64,000 nt of DNA from JBFAPK01 sp040676675 (GCF_040676675.1 NZ_JBFAPK010000044.1:11435-75434); one strand, 5' to 3'. Positions 1-9,089 are shown, counted from the stretch's first letter. Numbers and translations are program-made. Notes: a model not told the origin generated them from the sequence alone.

Positions 1-245
1 ACGACCGCGTCGTTCACCGAGAGGCAGAGCACGCCCGGGTACGGCGTCGGCGCCCAGGACGGGTGGTAGTCGCGGAACGACGACTTCGCCCCGGCGCTCG
101 TGAGCATCTCGTCGGCGAGCGCGTCGAGGTCGCTCAGCCGTACGCCGGCCCGGGCCGCCGCGGCGACGGCCGCCAGGGTACGGGCGACGATCCGGCCTGC
201 CTCGCGCATCACCGCGATCTCGGCTTCTGATTTCAGCTCGACCAT
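1..245 (-). CDS. map: Type I methionine aminopeptidase, N-terminal fragment (cut by window edge)
   Basis: Only the first 81 codons lie in the window; the gene runs off the left edge. The reading starts at ATG 245 with MVELKSEAEIAVMREAGRIV and continues through an L-S-D-L-D-A-L-A-D-E stretch to S-F-R-D-Y-H-P, ending near C-L-S-V-N-D. This is the usual N-terminus of type I MetAP, which removes the initiator methionine from nascent proteins in the cytosol. The metal ligands and catalytic histidines lie further downstream and cannot be checked. The substrate-site segment S-V-N-D is present. Actinomycetes often carry several MetAP paralogues, so this may not be the housekeeping copy; it does not sit beside adk or infA here. 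Confidence 0.85.
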   Translation of the reverse strand, partial: MVELKSEAEIAVMREAGRIVARTLAAVAAAARAGVRLSDLDALADEMLTSAGAKSSFRDYHPSWAPTPYPGVLCLSVNDAV

Positions 246-445
246 GCCCGGTATTTTAATACCAGCACGAGTGCCGACACCCCGTCGACCGCGGACGAAC
301 GCGCGCGCGGCCCGCCCCTCGGGCCGGCGCCGCGACGAACCGGCGGCGCGGTCGCCGGTGCGCGTGCCGGGTTCGGCCCGAGGCGGCCGCCTCCGCCACG
401 CGATCGGCGGCGGCCGGGTAACGACGGGCAGCACGGCCCGTCCCC

Positions 446-505
446 GCGATCTAGGGCAAATCCTCGTGATTGGAGATCAACTCACGAGGATTTGCCCTAG
501 ATCGC
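446..505. repeat. Perfect 24-bp inverted repeat with 12-nt loop, terminator-like
   Basis: Positions 446-469 and 482-505 are exact reverse complements around a 12-base loop. The arms are less G+C-rich than the surroundings and contain the core CTAGGGCAAATCC. The element ends 8 bases before the kdpE stop codon, so it can act as the terminator of the kdpDE transcript. The perfect match is longer than a normal intrinsic terminator, and a dispersed repeat is possible. Confidence 0.75.
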
Positions 506-512
506 CGGGGGG

Positions 513-1193
513 CTACGGCTGGAAGCGGTACCCCATGCCCGGCTCGGTGAGCAGGTGGCGCGGCCGGGCCGGGTCGTCCTCCAGCTTGCGGCGCAGCTGG
601 GCCAGGTACTGGCGCAGGTAGTTGGTCTCCGACTGGTACTGCGGACCCCAGACGTCGTGCAGCAGTTGGCGCTGGCTGACCAGCCGGCCGGGGTTGCGGA
701 CCAGGATCTCCAGCAGGTGCCACTCGGTCGGCGTCAGCCGTACCTCCCGCCCGTCGTCCCCGCGCACGGTACGGGCGGCCAGGTCGACCGCGTACCGACC
801 GACGGTCACCACGGGCGGGGTCTCGCCGGAGCCGCTGGTCCGCCGGGCCACCGCCCGGACCCGGGCGAGCAGCTCGTCGACGCCGAAGGGCTTGGTCACG
901 TAGTCGTCCGCCCCCGCGTCGAGCGCGGCCACCTTGTCCTGGCTGCCGGCCCGGCCGGAGAGCACGATGATCGGGATGTTCGTCCAGCCGCGTAGCCCCC
1001 GGATCACCTCGACGCCGTCCATGTCGGGCAGGCCGAGGTCCAGCACCACGAGGTCGGGCGGATGGCTGGCGGCCAGGCGCAGCGCGGCCGTACCGTCGCC
1101 GGCCACCGCGACCTCGTACCGGCGGGCGCGCAGGTTGATCTGTAGCGCCCGCAGGATCTGCGGCTCGTCGTCGACCACCAGTACCCGCGTCAT
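513..1193 (-). CDS. kdpE: KdpE, OmpR-family response regulator for potassium transport
   Basis: The 226-residue protein has an N-terminal receiver domain (M-T-R-V-L-V-V-D-D-E, phosphoacceptor Asp52 in V-V-L-D-L-G-L-P, K of V-T-K-P-F) and a C-terminal winged helix ending in N-Y-L-R-Q-Y-L-A-Q-L-R-R-K-L. It is phosphorylated by KdpD and activates kdpFABC under K+ limitation or osmotic stress. ATG 1193 overlaps the kdpD stop by 4 bases (ATGA), so the two are translationally coupled. Length and both domains are normal for KdpE. A strong inverted repeat follows the stop. Confidence 0.95.
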   Translation of the reverse strand: MTRVLVVDDEPQILRALQINLRARRYEVAVAGDGTAALRLAASHPPDLVVLDLGLPDMDGVEVIRGLRGWTNIPIIVLSGRAGSQDKVAALDAGADDYVTKPFGVDELLARVRAVARRTSGSGETPPVVTVGRYAVDLAARTVRGDDGREVRLTPTEWHLLEILVRNPGRLVSQRQLLHDVWGPQYQSETNYLRQYLAQLRRKLEDDPARPRHLLTEPGMGYRFQP

Positions 1194-3748
1194 CTGCTGC
1201 CTCCCGCGTTCTCGGACGGCTCGGTCGAGGGGAGGCTGAGCACCATGGTGAGCCCGCCGCCCGGGGTCTGTTCCGGCACGAGGCCGCCCCCCATCGCCTC
1301 GGCCAGCCCCCGGGACAGCGCCAGGCCGAGACCGACGCCGGCGTGGTTGTCCCGGTCGCCGAGCCGTTGGAACGGCAGGAAGACCTGCGCCCACTCGCCC
1401 GGCGGGATGCCCGGCCCCTGGTCGACCACGCGCAGCTCGACCTGCCCGCCGTGCTCGCTCGCGGTCACCAGCGGCGGCCGGTCCGGCGGGCTGAACCGCA
1501 GCGCGTTGGCGACCAGGTTCACCAGCACCCGCTCCAGCAGCCCCGGATCGGCCCGTACCGCCGGCAGGTCGGTGGCCAGGCTCACGCGCACCGGGCGCGC
1601 CGCCTCCCCGAGTTCGTCCAGGGCGTGCGACACCGCGTCCTCGAGCCCGAGCGCCACCAGCGACAGCCCGAGCGCGCCGGCCTGCAACCGACTCATGTCC
1701 AGCAGGTTCGCCACCAGCCGGGCGAGCCGGTCCAGCGACTCGTCGGCGGTGGCGAGCAGCTCGTCCCGGTCGGCCTCGTCGAACTCGACCTCGGGGCTGC
1801 GCAGGCTGGTCACGGCCGCCTTCGCCGAGGCAAGCGGGGTACGCAGGTCGTGGCTCACGGCCGCCAACAGGGCCGTACGCATCCGGTCGGCCTCGGCCAG
1901 CGGCCGGGCGGTGGCGGCCTCCTCGGCCAGCCGCTCCTGCCGCAGGGCCACCGCCGCCTGCGCCGCGAACGCCTCGACGATGCGCCGGTCCCCGGCGGCG
2001 AGGACCCCGCCCCGCAGCACCAGCGAGAGGTCCTCGTCGACGCGTACCGTCACGTCCCCGGCGGCGGGGGTGCCGCACTGTTCGGCGCCGACGCCGGCCG
2101 CGATCCGCCACGCCCGCGGGTCGCGCTGCCGGTCCGGCCCGGACTGCGCCTCGGGCACCCGTTCCAGCAGGGTGACCGAGGTGAGCCCGAAGGTCTCCCG
2201 GAGCCGCTCCAGCAGCGCGGTCAGCGGGCGGCCGCCGCGCAGCACGCTGCCGGCCACGCTGGCCAGTGTCTGCGCGTCGGCGCCGGCCTGCGCCGCGTCC
2301 CGGGTACGCCGCGCGGCGAGGTCCACCACGGCGCTGACCGCACCGGCGAGGACGAGGAAGACCGCCAGGGCCAGCAGGTTCTCCCGCTCGGCGATGGTGA
2401 AGGCGTGCACCGGCGGGGTGAAGAAGTAGTTGATCAGCAGGGACCCGCCGAGCGCGGCGAGTAGCGCCGGCCAGAGGCCGCCGACCAGCGCCACGGTGAT
2501 CACCAGGGCCAGGAAGAGCAGGATGTCGCTGGTCAGCGAGAGGCTGTCCGCCGCGAGCCGGAGCAGGTACGTCAGCAGCGGGATGCCGCCGACCGCCAGC
2601 GCGAAGCCGGCGACGCGGCGGCGGCGGGAGAGCGCGCTGGTGGGCCGGAGCGGTCGCCGCCCCCGGCCGATCTGCTCGTGCGTCACGAGGTGCACGTCGA
2701 TCGGCCCGGAGTGCGCCACGGTGGTGACCCCGACGCCGGGGGAGAGGACCTGGGCGACCCGACCCCGGCGGCTGGCGCCCAGCACGATCTGGGTGGCGTT
2801 GACCCCGCGCGCGAACTCCAGCAGCGCCGCGGGGATGTCGTCGCCGGCCACCTGGTGGTACGTCCCGCCGAGGCTCTCCACCAGCGCCTGCTGGCGGGTC
2901 AGCTGGGTGGGGTCGGGTCCGGCGAGCCCGTCGCTGCGGGCCACGTGCACGGCGAGCAGCTCGGCGCCCCGGGCGGTACGGGCGGCGATCCGGGCGGCCC
3001 GGCGGATCAGCGTCTCGCCCTCCGGGCCGCCGGTCAGCGCGACCACCACCCGCTCGCGCGCCTCCCAGGTCTCGCCGATGCCCTGCTCGGCCCGGTAGCG
3101 GTCGAGCTGGTCGTCGACCTTGTCGGCGAGCCAGAGCAGCGCCAGCTCGCGCAGGGCGGTGAGGTTGCCGACCCGGAAGTAGTTGCCCAGCGCCGCGTCG
3201 ACCTTGTCGGGACGGTAGACGTTGCCGTGCGCCATCCGCCGGCGCAGCGCCTCCGGGGTCATGTCGACCAGCTCGACCTGCTCGGCGCCGCGGACGACCT
3301 CGTCCGGTACCGTCTCCCGCTGCGCCACTCCGGTGATCTGCTCGACCACGTCGTTGAGGGACTCCAGGTGCTGGATGTTGACCGTGGTCAGCACCTCGAT
3401 GCCGGCGTCGAGCAGTTCGTGGATGTCCTGCCACCGCTTGGCGTTGCGCGAGCCGGGCACGTTGGTGTGGGCCAGCTCGTCCACAACGGCCACCTCGGGG
3501 TGGCGGGCCAGCACCGCGTCGAGGTCCATCTCGGTGAACTCCGCGCCCCGGTAGGTGACCGGGCGGCGGGGCACGGTCTCCAGGTCACCGAGCATCTGCG
3601 CGGTGTGCTTGCGCCCGTGTGTCTCGACGAACCCGACGACGACGTCGGTGCCGCGCTCCCGGCGGCGGTGTGCCTCCTCCAGCATCGCGTAGGTCTTGCC
3701 CACGCCGGGGGCCGCCCCGAGGTAGATCCGCAGCTGACCGCGTGTCAC
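1190..3748 (-). CDS. kdpD: KdpD, osmosensitive K+ channel histidine kinase
   Basis: This 852-residue sensor kinase starts at GTG 3748. Its N-terminal KdpD domain carries a Walker A motif at residues 11-19 (GAAPGVGKT); a USP-like domain follows to about residue 360. A hydrophobic block with about four membrane segments spans roughly residues 378-473. The HisKA box has phosphoacceptor His633 (V-S-H-D-L-R-T-P-L), and a HATPase domain ends the protein. It senses K+ or turgor and phosphorylates KdpE. The gene lies downstream of kdpC, separated by a hairpin, so kdpDE may be transcribed on their own or by read-through from kdpFABC. Confidence 0.95.
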   Translation of the reverse strand: MTRGQLRIYLGAAPGVGKTYAMLEEAHRRRERGTDVVVGFVETHGRKHTAQMLGDLETVPRRPVTYRGAEFTEMDLDAVLARHPEVAVVDELAHTNVPGSRNAKRWQDIHELLDAGIEVLTTVNIQHLESLNDVVEQITGVAQRETVPDEVVRGAEQVELVDMTPEALRRRMAHGNVYRPDKVDAALGNYFRVGNLTALRELALLWLADKVDDQLDRYRAEQGIGETWEARERVVVALTGGPEGETLIRRAARIAARTARGAELLAVHVARSDGLAGPDPTQLTRQQALVESLGGTYHQVAGDDIPAALLEFARGVNATQIVLGASRRGRVAQVLSPGVGVTTVAHSGPIDVHLVTHEQIGRGRRPLRPTSALSRRRRVAGFALAVGGIPLLTYLLRLAADSLSLTSDILLFLALVITVALVGGLWPALLAALGGSLLINYFFTPPVHAFTIAERENLLALAVFLVLAGAVSAVVDLAARRTRDAAQAGADAQTLASVAGSVLRGGRPLTALLERLRETFGLTSVTLLERVPEAQSGPDRQRDPRAWRIAAGVGAEQCGTPAAGDVTVRVDEDLSLVLRGGVLAAGDRRIVEAFAAQAAVALRQERLAEEAATARPLAEADRMRTALLAAVSHDLRTPLASAKAAVTSLRSPEVEFDEADRDELLATADESLDRLARLVANLLDMSRLQAGALGLSLVALGLEDAVSHALDELGEAARPVRVSLATDLPAVRADPGLLERVLVNLVANALRFSPPDRPPLVTASEHGGQVELRVVDQGPGIPPGEWAQVFLPFQRLGDRDNHAGVGLGLALSRGLAEAMGGGLVPEQTPGGGLTMVLSLPSTEPSENAGGSR

Positions 3749-3771
3749 GTCGTATCCCGTCGTCGTCCAGG

Positions 3772-3817
3772 GGGAAGGGGCCCTGTCCTCGCCCTCTGTA
3801 CCACAGGGGCCCCTTCC
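3772..3817. terminator. Terminator-like hairpin between kdpC and kdpD
   Basis: Arms at about 3772-3786 (GGGAAGGGGCCCTGT) and 3803-3817 (ACAGGGGCCCCTTCCC) pair almost perfectly, with one bulged base. The hairpin fills the 78-base gap between the kdpC stop and the kdpD GTG and could end or attenuate the kdpFABC transcript. Confidence 0.6.
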
Positions 3818-3826
3818 CGACCGTTC

Positions 3827-4714
3827 TCAGCCTCGCGCCGGCAGTGGAAAATCACGGTCCAGGGCGAGGTTGAGCTCCAGTACGTTCACCGCCGGCTCGC
3901 CCATGAAGCCGAGCGCCCGGCCGGCGGTGTACCGGTCGACCAGCCGCCGTACCGCCGCCGCGTCGGTGTGCCGCTCCCGGGCGACCCGGGCCAGCTGGAG
4001 ATCGGCGTAGGCGGGGCTGATGTCCGGGTCGAGCCCGCTGGCGCTGGCGGTCACCGCGTCGGCCGGTACCGCCGGGTCGGCCGGCGCGTTGCCCCGGACC
4101 GGGGTGACCACCCCGGCCGAGAGGTCATCACCGATCCTGGCGCACTCGACCGGCACGCCGTCGAAGGTCGCCAGGAACGGGGTCGCCGGGCAGGCCTGGT
4201 TCAGGCTGACCGCGCGGGTGACGGGGCCGGTCAGGCCGTCCCGGTGGAAGACCGCGAGCACCGCGCCGACGCCGTCCGGGGTGCAGAACGGCCGGCTGCC
4301 GTCGACCCCCTCGCGTTCGCCGACTTCCTTGCTCCGCGAGCAGACCTGGGTGAGCAGGCTCTGGGTCGCGTCGTCCGGGTTCTCGGCGAGCGTGTCGACG
4401 ACGCTCTCCGGGCCGAGGTTGCTGGCGGCGGTCGAGGTCGGGTCGTACCCGTCCCCGGCGGCCGAGGGTCGGCTCTGGAAGTACCCGGGCAGGGCGTTGC
4501 CGTCGGCGTCGGTGAAGGACTGGCCGATGAGCCGGCTGCCGACCACGGTGCCGTCGGCGGCGCGGACCAGCGAGCCCTGGGCCCGGTCATGCAGGCCGGG
4601 TAGCTGCGCCACCGCCGTGATGACCAGCGGGTACGCCAGCCCGAGCGCCACGGTGGCGACCAGGATGGCGCGGAACGCGGCGAGATGCTGGCTGAGCCAG
4701 TTGGGGAGTCGCAT
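3827..4714 (-). CDS. kdpC: KdpC, K+-transporting ATPase subunit C
   Basis: The 295-residue protein has one N-terminal membrane segment (residues about 10-32, A-F-R-A-I-L-V-A-T-V-A-L-G) and a periplasm-facing domain. It carries the family motifs F-Q-S-R-P, S-N-L-G-P and V-T-A-S-A-S-G-L-D-P-D-I-S-P near the C-terminus. KdpC assists assembly and K+ binding of the KdpFABC pump. ATG 4714 shares one base with the kdpB TGA (TGATG), indicating coupling. It is longer than the E. coli protein of about 190 residues because of a mid-region insertion (roughly residues 80-180), as is common in actinomycetes. Confidence 0.93.
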   Translation of the reverse strand: MRLPNWLSQHLAAFRAILVATVALGLAYPLVITAVAQLPGLHDRAQGSLVRAADGTVVGSRLIGQSFTDADGNALPGYFQSRPSAAGDGYDPTSTAASNLGPESVVDTLAENPDDATQSLLTQVCSRSKEVGEREGVDGSRPFCTPDGVGAVLAVFHRDGLTGPVTRAVSLNQACPATPFLATFDGVPVECARIGDDLSAGVVTPVRGNAPADPAVPADAVTASASGLDPDISPAYADLQLARVARERHTDAAAVRRLVDRYTAGRALGFMGEPAVNVLELNLALDRDFPLPARG

Positions 4715-6915
4715 CAGGAGATCCCTGGGATGAACTGGATGACGAGGTCGATGATCTTGATACCGATGAACGGGGCGACGATGCCGCCGAGCCCGTAGAC
4801 CCACAGGTTGCGCCCCAGCAGGGCCGAGGCGCTGCTCGGCCGGTACCGCACGCCCCGCAGGGCGAGCGGGACCAGCGCGATGATGATGATCGCGTTGAAG
4901 ATGACCGCCGCGAGGATCGCCGACTCCGGGCTGTGCAGCCGCATGATGTTCAGCGTGTCCAGGCTCGGGTACACCCCGGCGAACATCGCCGGGATGATCG
5001 CGAAGTACTTCGCGATGTCGTTGGCGATGGAGAACGTGGTCAACGCGCCCCGGGTGATCAGCAACTGCTTGCCGATCTCGACGATCTCAATCAGCTTCGT
5101 CGGGTCGGAGTCGAGGTCGACCATGTTGCCGGCCTCCTTGGCGGCCGTGGTGCCGGTGTTCATCGCCACCCCGACGTCGGCCTGGGCCAGCGCCGGCGCG
5201 TCGTTGGTACCGTCACCGGTCATCGCGACCAGCCGACCGCCCTCCTGCTCCCTCTTGATCAGGGCGAGCTTGTCCTCCGGGGTCGCCTCGGCGAGGAAGT
5301 CGTCCACCCCCGCCTCGTCGGCGATCGCCTTGGCGGTACGCGGGTTGTCGCCGGTGATCATCACGGTCCGGATGCCCATCCGGCGCATCTCGTCGAAGCG
5401 CTCGCGCATGCCGGACTTGACCACGTCCTTGAGGTGGATCACCCCGAGCGCGCGGGCCGGCCGACCGTCGACGCGCTCGGCGACGACCAGCGGGGTGCCG
5501 CCGCTGCCGCTGATCCCGTCGACGATGTCGCCGATCTGCTCGGTGGGGTGGCCGCCGTTGTCGCGTACCCACTTCATCACCGCCGCCGCGGCGCCCTTGC
5601 GGATCTGCCGCAGCGAGCCCTCGCTGCCCTCGTCGACGGTGACCGTCTCCGGGCCGAGGTCGACGCCGCTCATCCGGGTCTGCGCGGTGAACGGTACGAA
5701 GGTGGCGTGCGGGATCAGGCCCGCCTCGCGCTCCCGCAGCCCGTACCGGTTCTTCGCGAGCACCACGACCGAGCGCCCCTCGGGGGTCTCGTCGGCGAGG
5801 CTGGAGAGCTGGGCCGCGTCGGCCACCTCGGCCGCCTCGACCCCCTCGACCGGGACGAACTCGGCGGCCTGCCGGTTGCCGAGCGTGATCGTGCCGGTCT
5901 TGTCCAGCAGCAGGGTGTTCACGTCGCCGGCAGCCTCGACCGCCCGGCCGCTCATGGCGAGCACGTTGCGCTGCACCAGCCGGTCCATCCCGGCGATACC
6001 GATCGCGGAGAGTAGCGCGCCGATGGTGGTCGGGATGAGGCAGACCAGCAGCGAGACCAGCACGATGCCGGTGACGCCGTCGCCGTTGATGGCGGCGGTG
6101 TCCGGCGCGGCGGCCTGGAAGTGCTTCGAGAAGATCGCCAGCGGCTGGAGCGTCACCACGGCCAGCAGGAAGATGATGGTCAGCGACGCGAGCAGGATGT
6201 TGAGGGCGATCTCGTTCGGCGTCTTCTGCCGGTTGGCGCCCTCGACCAGCGCGATCATCCGGTCGATGAAGCTCTTGCCGGGCTGCTGGGTGATCCGTAC
6301 GACGATGCGGTCGGAGAGGACCTTGGTGCCGCCGGTGACCGCGCTGCGGTCCCCGCCGGACTCCCGGATCACCGGTGCCGACTCGCCCGTGATGGCGGAC
6401 TCGTCGACGCTCGCGATCCCCTCGACCACGTCGCCGTCACCCGGGATGAACTGGCCGGCCTCGACCACGACGACGTCGCCCATCGCCAGCTCGGGGGCGG
6501 CGACGGCCTCCTCCCGGTACGCCCCGGGCCGGGCGCCGGGCGACCAGCCGACCAGCCGGGTGGCGACGATGTCCTTGCGGGCCTGCCGCAGGGTGGCCGC
6601 CTGCGCCTTGCCGCGCCCCTCGGCGACGGCCTCGGCCAGGTTGGCGAAGAGCACGGTCAGCCAGAGCCAGACCGTGATGGCCCAGGCGAAGAAGGTCGGG
6701 TCGGCGACGGCCAGCACGGTGGTGAAGACCGCGCCGACCTCGACGATGAACATGACGGGGTTGCGCCAGAGCGTCCTCGGGTCCAGCTTGCGCAGCGCGT
6801 CGGGCAGCGAGCGGAGCATCTGTCCGGGGTCGAGCAGTCCGCCGCCGACCCGCCCGAGGGATCTGCCGCCGGCGGGCCCGCCGGAGGGGGCGGGTGCCAG
6901 GGGAGTAGCAGTCAT
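4714..6915 (-). CDS. kdpB: KdpB, K+-transporting P-type ATPase catalytic subunit
   Basis: The 733-residue protein is the catalytic subunit that hydrolyses ATP for K+ uptake through KdpA. Phosphorylation-site Asp338 sits in L-D-K-T-G-T. Other P-type motifs are A-I-T-G-E-S-A-P-V (actuator) and M-T-G-D-G-T-N-D-A-P-A-L (hinge), with paired membrane helices before and after the cytosolic loops. ATG 6915 gives an N-terminal cytosolic tail rich in Pro/Gly. It is the third subunit gene of a kdpFABC operon, and its stop overlaps the kdpC start. Confidence 0.97.
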   Translation of the reverse strand: MTATPLAPAPSGGPAGGRSLGRVGGGLLDPGQMLRSLPDALRKLDPRTLWRNPVMFIVEVGAVFTTVLAVADPTFFAWAITVWLWLTVLFANLAEAVAEGRGKAQAATLRQARKDIVATRLVGWSPGARPGAYREEAVAAPELAMGDVVVVEAGQFIPGDGDVVEGIASVDESAITGESAPVIRESGGDRSAVTGGTKVLSDRIVVRITQQPGKSFIDRMIALVEGANRQKTPNEIALNILLASLTIIFLLAVVTLQPLAIFSKHFQAAAPDTAAINGDGVTGIVLVSLLVCLIPTTIGALLSAIGIAGMDRLVQRNVLAMSGRAVEAAGDVNTLLLDKTGTITLGNRQAAEFVPVEGVEAAEVADAAQLSSLADETPEGRSVVVLAKNRYGLREREAGLIPHATFVPFTAQTRMSGVDLGPETVTVDEGSEGSLRQIRKGAAAAVMKWVRDNGGHPTEQIGDIVDGISGSGGTPLVVAERVDGRPARALGVIHLKDVVKSGMRERFDEMRRMGIRTVMITGDNPRTAKAIADEAGVDDFLAEATPEDKLALIKREQEGGRLVAMTGDGTNDAPALAQADVGVAMNTGTTAAKEAGNMVDLDSDPTKLIEIVEIGKQLLITRGALTTFSIANDIAKYFAIIPAMFAGVYPSLDTLNIMRLHSPESAILAAVIFNAIIIIALVPLALRGVRYRPSSASALLGRNLWVYGLGGIVAPFIGIKIIDLVIQFIPGIS

Positions 6916-6953
6916 TTCTTCTTTCCTCAGATCTTGTTTCCGCAGCGGTGCTC

Positions 6954-8609
6954 TCACAGGCCCTCGGCCAGCGGGCCGAGGGCGAGCGACGGCAGGAAGC
7001 TGAGCGCGACGAGGATCAGGACCACGCCGACGACCATGCCCACGAAGAGCGGCTTGTGGGTCGGCAGCGTCCCGTCGGTGGCGGGTACGGGTTTCTGCCG
7101 GGCCAGCGAACCGGCCAGGCCGAGCACGAAGATGATCGGCAGGAACCGGCCGAAGAGCATGGCCAGGCCGAGCGCCGTGTCCCACCAGGGGGTGTTCACG
7201 GTGATGCCGGCGAAGGCCGAGCCGTTGTTGTTGCTGGCCGAGGTGAACGCGTAGAGCACCTCGGAGAGCCCGTGCGGCCCGACGTTGAGCGCCGTGGAGT
7301 TGTTGCCGGTGGCGAAGGCGGCGGCGGTACCGATCAGGACGAGCGCCGGAGTGATCAGGAAGTAGATCGAGGCGAACTTGATCTCCCGAGCGCCGATCTT
7401 CTTGCCCAGGAACTCCGGCGTCCGGCCGACCATCAGGCCGGCGACGAAGACCGTGATCACGGCGATGATCAGGATGCCGTAGAGGCCGGAGCCGACACCG
7501 CCGGGGGCGATCTCGCCGAGCTTCATGTCGAGCATCGTGATCATGCCGCCGAGCGCGGTGTACGAGTCGTGGAACGAGTTCACCGCGCCGGTCGAGGTCA
7601 ACGTCGTGGCCGAGGCGAAGGTGGCCGAGTTCGACACGCCGAACCGGACGTCCTTGCCCTCTATCGCCGCGCCCACGGCCTGCGGCACCGTACCGTGGCC
7701 GGACAGCTCGAAGACGTTGATCAGCGCGATGCTGCCGATGGCGAGGATCGCCATCACCGCCGCGATCGCGTACCCCTGCCGGTTCTGGCCGACCATCCGG
7801 CCGAAGACCCGCGGCAGGCTGAACGGGATCAGCAGGATCAGGAAGATCTCGAACAGGTTGGTCCAGGTGGTGGGGTTCTCGAACGGGTGCGCGCTGTTGA
7901 CGTTGTAGAAGCCGCCGCCGTTGGTGCCCAGTTCCTTGATCACTTCCTGGCTGGCGACCGGACCGCCCGTGAGGTGCTGGGTCGCGCCCGCCACCGTCGC
8001 CGCGTCGGTACCGCCGGAGAGGTTCTGCACGGCGCCGCCGGCGATCAGCACGATCGCGCCGACCACCGCGACGGGGAGCAGGATCCGGATCGTGATCCGG
8101 GTCAGGTCCACCCAGAAGTTGCCCAGCCGCTCGCTGCGGCTGCCGGCGAAGCCGCGTACCAGGGCGACCGCGACCGCGATGCCCACCGCGGCGGAGACGA
8201 AGTTCTGCACCGCCAGGCCGGCCATCTGCACCAGATGGCCCAGGGTCGACTCACCTGAGTACGCCTGCCAGTTGGTGTTCGTGACGAACGAGACCGCCGT
8301 GTTCCAGGCGACGTGGGTGGTGACCGGGTCGAAGCCGAGCGAGAGCCAGAGCTTGTCCTGCAGCCGCAGGAACGCGTACAGGAACAGCACCGAGATCAGC
8401 GAGAAGGCCAGGACGCCGCGGGCGTACCCGCCCCAGGTCTGCCCGCCGGCCGGGTCGACGCCGATCAGCCGGTAGATCCCCCGCTCGACCCGGCTGTGCC
8501 GGGTACCGGAGACCACCCGGTACAGGTAGTCGCCGAAGGGCCGGTAGGCCGCCACGACCAGGGCGACCAGCACCACTATGAAGATCACGCCCGCGGTTGT
8601 CGTACTCAT
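6954..8609 (-). CDS. kdpA: KdpA, K+-binding and translocating subunit
   Basis: The 551-residue polytopic membrane protein is typical of KdpA, with about ten helices and selectivity-filter-like segments such as V-S-F-V-T-N-T-N-W-Q, G-T-N-G-G-G-F-Y-N-V-N-S-A-H-P and S-A-S-N-N-N-G-S-A-F-A-G. It forms the high-affinity K+ channel of the KdpFABC pump in the cytoplasmic membrane. The start ATG at 8609 lies directly against the kdpF stop codon. Confidence 0.97.
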   Translation of the reverse strand: MSTTTAGVIFIVVLVALVVAAYRPFGDYLYRVVSGTRHSRVERGIYRLIGVDPAGGQTWGGYARGVLAFSLISVLFLYAFLRLQDKLWLSLGFDPVTTHVAWNTAVSFVTNTNWQAYSGESTLGHLVQMAGLAVQNFVSAAVGIAVAVALVRGFAGSRSERLGNFWVDLTRITIRILLPVAVVGAIVLIAGGAVQNLSGGTDAATVAGATQHLTGGPVASQEVIKELGTNGGGFYNVNSAHPFENPTTWTNLFEIFLILLIPFSLPRVFGRMVGQNRQGYAIAAVMAILAIGSIALINVFELSGHGTVPQAVGAAIEGKDVRFGVSNSATFASATTLTSTGAVNSFHDSYTALGGMITMLDMKLGEIAPGGVGSGLYGILIIAVITVFVAGLMVGRTPEFLGKKIGAREIKFASIYFLITPALVLIGTAAAFATGNNSTALNVGPHGLSEVLYAFTSASNNNGSAFAGITVNTPWWDTALGLAMLFGRFLPIIFVLGLAGSLARQKPVPATDGTLPTHKPLFVGMVVGVVLILVALSFLPSLALGPLAEGL

Positions 8610-8699
8610 CTAGAAACGCTCCGGGAACAGCAGGGCGGCGACCAGGAAGACGGCCAGGACGGCCGCCACGATCAGGCCGACCAGGTTGACCACGTTCAC
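8610..8699 (-). CDS. kdpF: KdpF, small K+-ATPase accessory subunit
   Basis: A 29-residue single-helix peptide is encoded immediately before kdpA: GTG-initiated M-N-V-V-N-L-V-G-L-I-V-A-A-V-L-A-V-F-L, then V-A-A-L-L-F-P-E-R-F. Size, hydrophobicity and the L-F-P-E-R-F end match KdpF, a lipid-like stabiliser of the KdpABC complex. Its GTG overlaps the stop of the preceding small ORF by four bases (GTGA), and its TAG abuts the kdpA ATG. Confidence 0.9.
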   Translation of the reverse strand: MNVVNLVGLIVAAVLAVFLVAALLFPERF

Positions 8700-8779
8700 A
8701 GCCGTTCCACCGCCCGGACGAGCAGTGCCATGGCCGCGAACAGTCCCACTGTCAGCAGCACGAACAGGACGTCGATCAC
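8696..8779 (-). CDS. 27-residue membrane peptide heading the kdp operon
   Basis: A GTG start at 8779 preceded by GAGGAG at seven bases' spacing opens a 27-codon ORF: M-I-D-V-L-F-V-L-L-T-V-G-L-F-A-A-M-A-L-L-V-R-A-V-E-R-L. It is one membrane helix with a positively charged end. Its stop overlaps the kdpF start (GTGA), so it is the first cistron and probably couples translation of kdpF. From memory, similar R-(A/G)-V-E-R-L peptides precede kdpF in other actinomycetes, but its role is not known to me. It may be a sixth Kdp subunit, a regulatory leader peptide, or simply a coupling device. Confidence 0.7.
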   Translation of the reverse strand: MIDVLFVLLTVGLFAAMALLVRAVERL

Positions 8780-9089
8780 CGAACGTCTCCTCGAAGTCGG
8801 AAGGGGCGACAGCAGCGGCCGGCTGGCGGCCACGGATTCATGGAAGCGCGCCCGACCTGTGGCGGTGACGTGTTCTGACGTTCTCGCTACGCCCGTGGCC
8901 GGCTTCTTGACGCCCCCTTGACGGGGATCCAGATGGACGCGCGCTCCGGCGCAGTGGCCCGCGTCACGGAGGCGCGGAGCGCGCCCCGGGGTACCGGGGG
9001 CGTAGCTTGGTGCGGCTGTGATCAGGCCGGTCCGCGGCGTCCCGCCGTCGGGACGGGCGAGTTCGGCGGTGCCACCGGGGAGAGGATCG
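8780..9089. promoter_or_regulatory. Divergent regulatory region between kdp and the APC permease
   Basis: This 310-base gap holds the promoters of both divergent units. On the minus strand it contains a repeated CGTCAAG (direct pair near 8909-8925) and a GAACGTCAGAACACGTCA stretch near 8865-8882, which could be KdpE or sigma contacts. I see no convincing KdpE consensus and no riboswitch-like fold. A GGGGAGAGG ribosome-binding site precedes the permease ATG. Confidence 0.4.

Noticed and set aside
513..3434. 973-residue minus-strand frame fusing into KdpE
   Set aside because: The N-terminal two-thirds is Arg/Ala/Pro-rich shadow of kdpD in another frame; only the last 226 residues are KdpE, with its own ATG at 1193.
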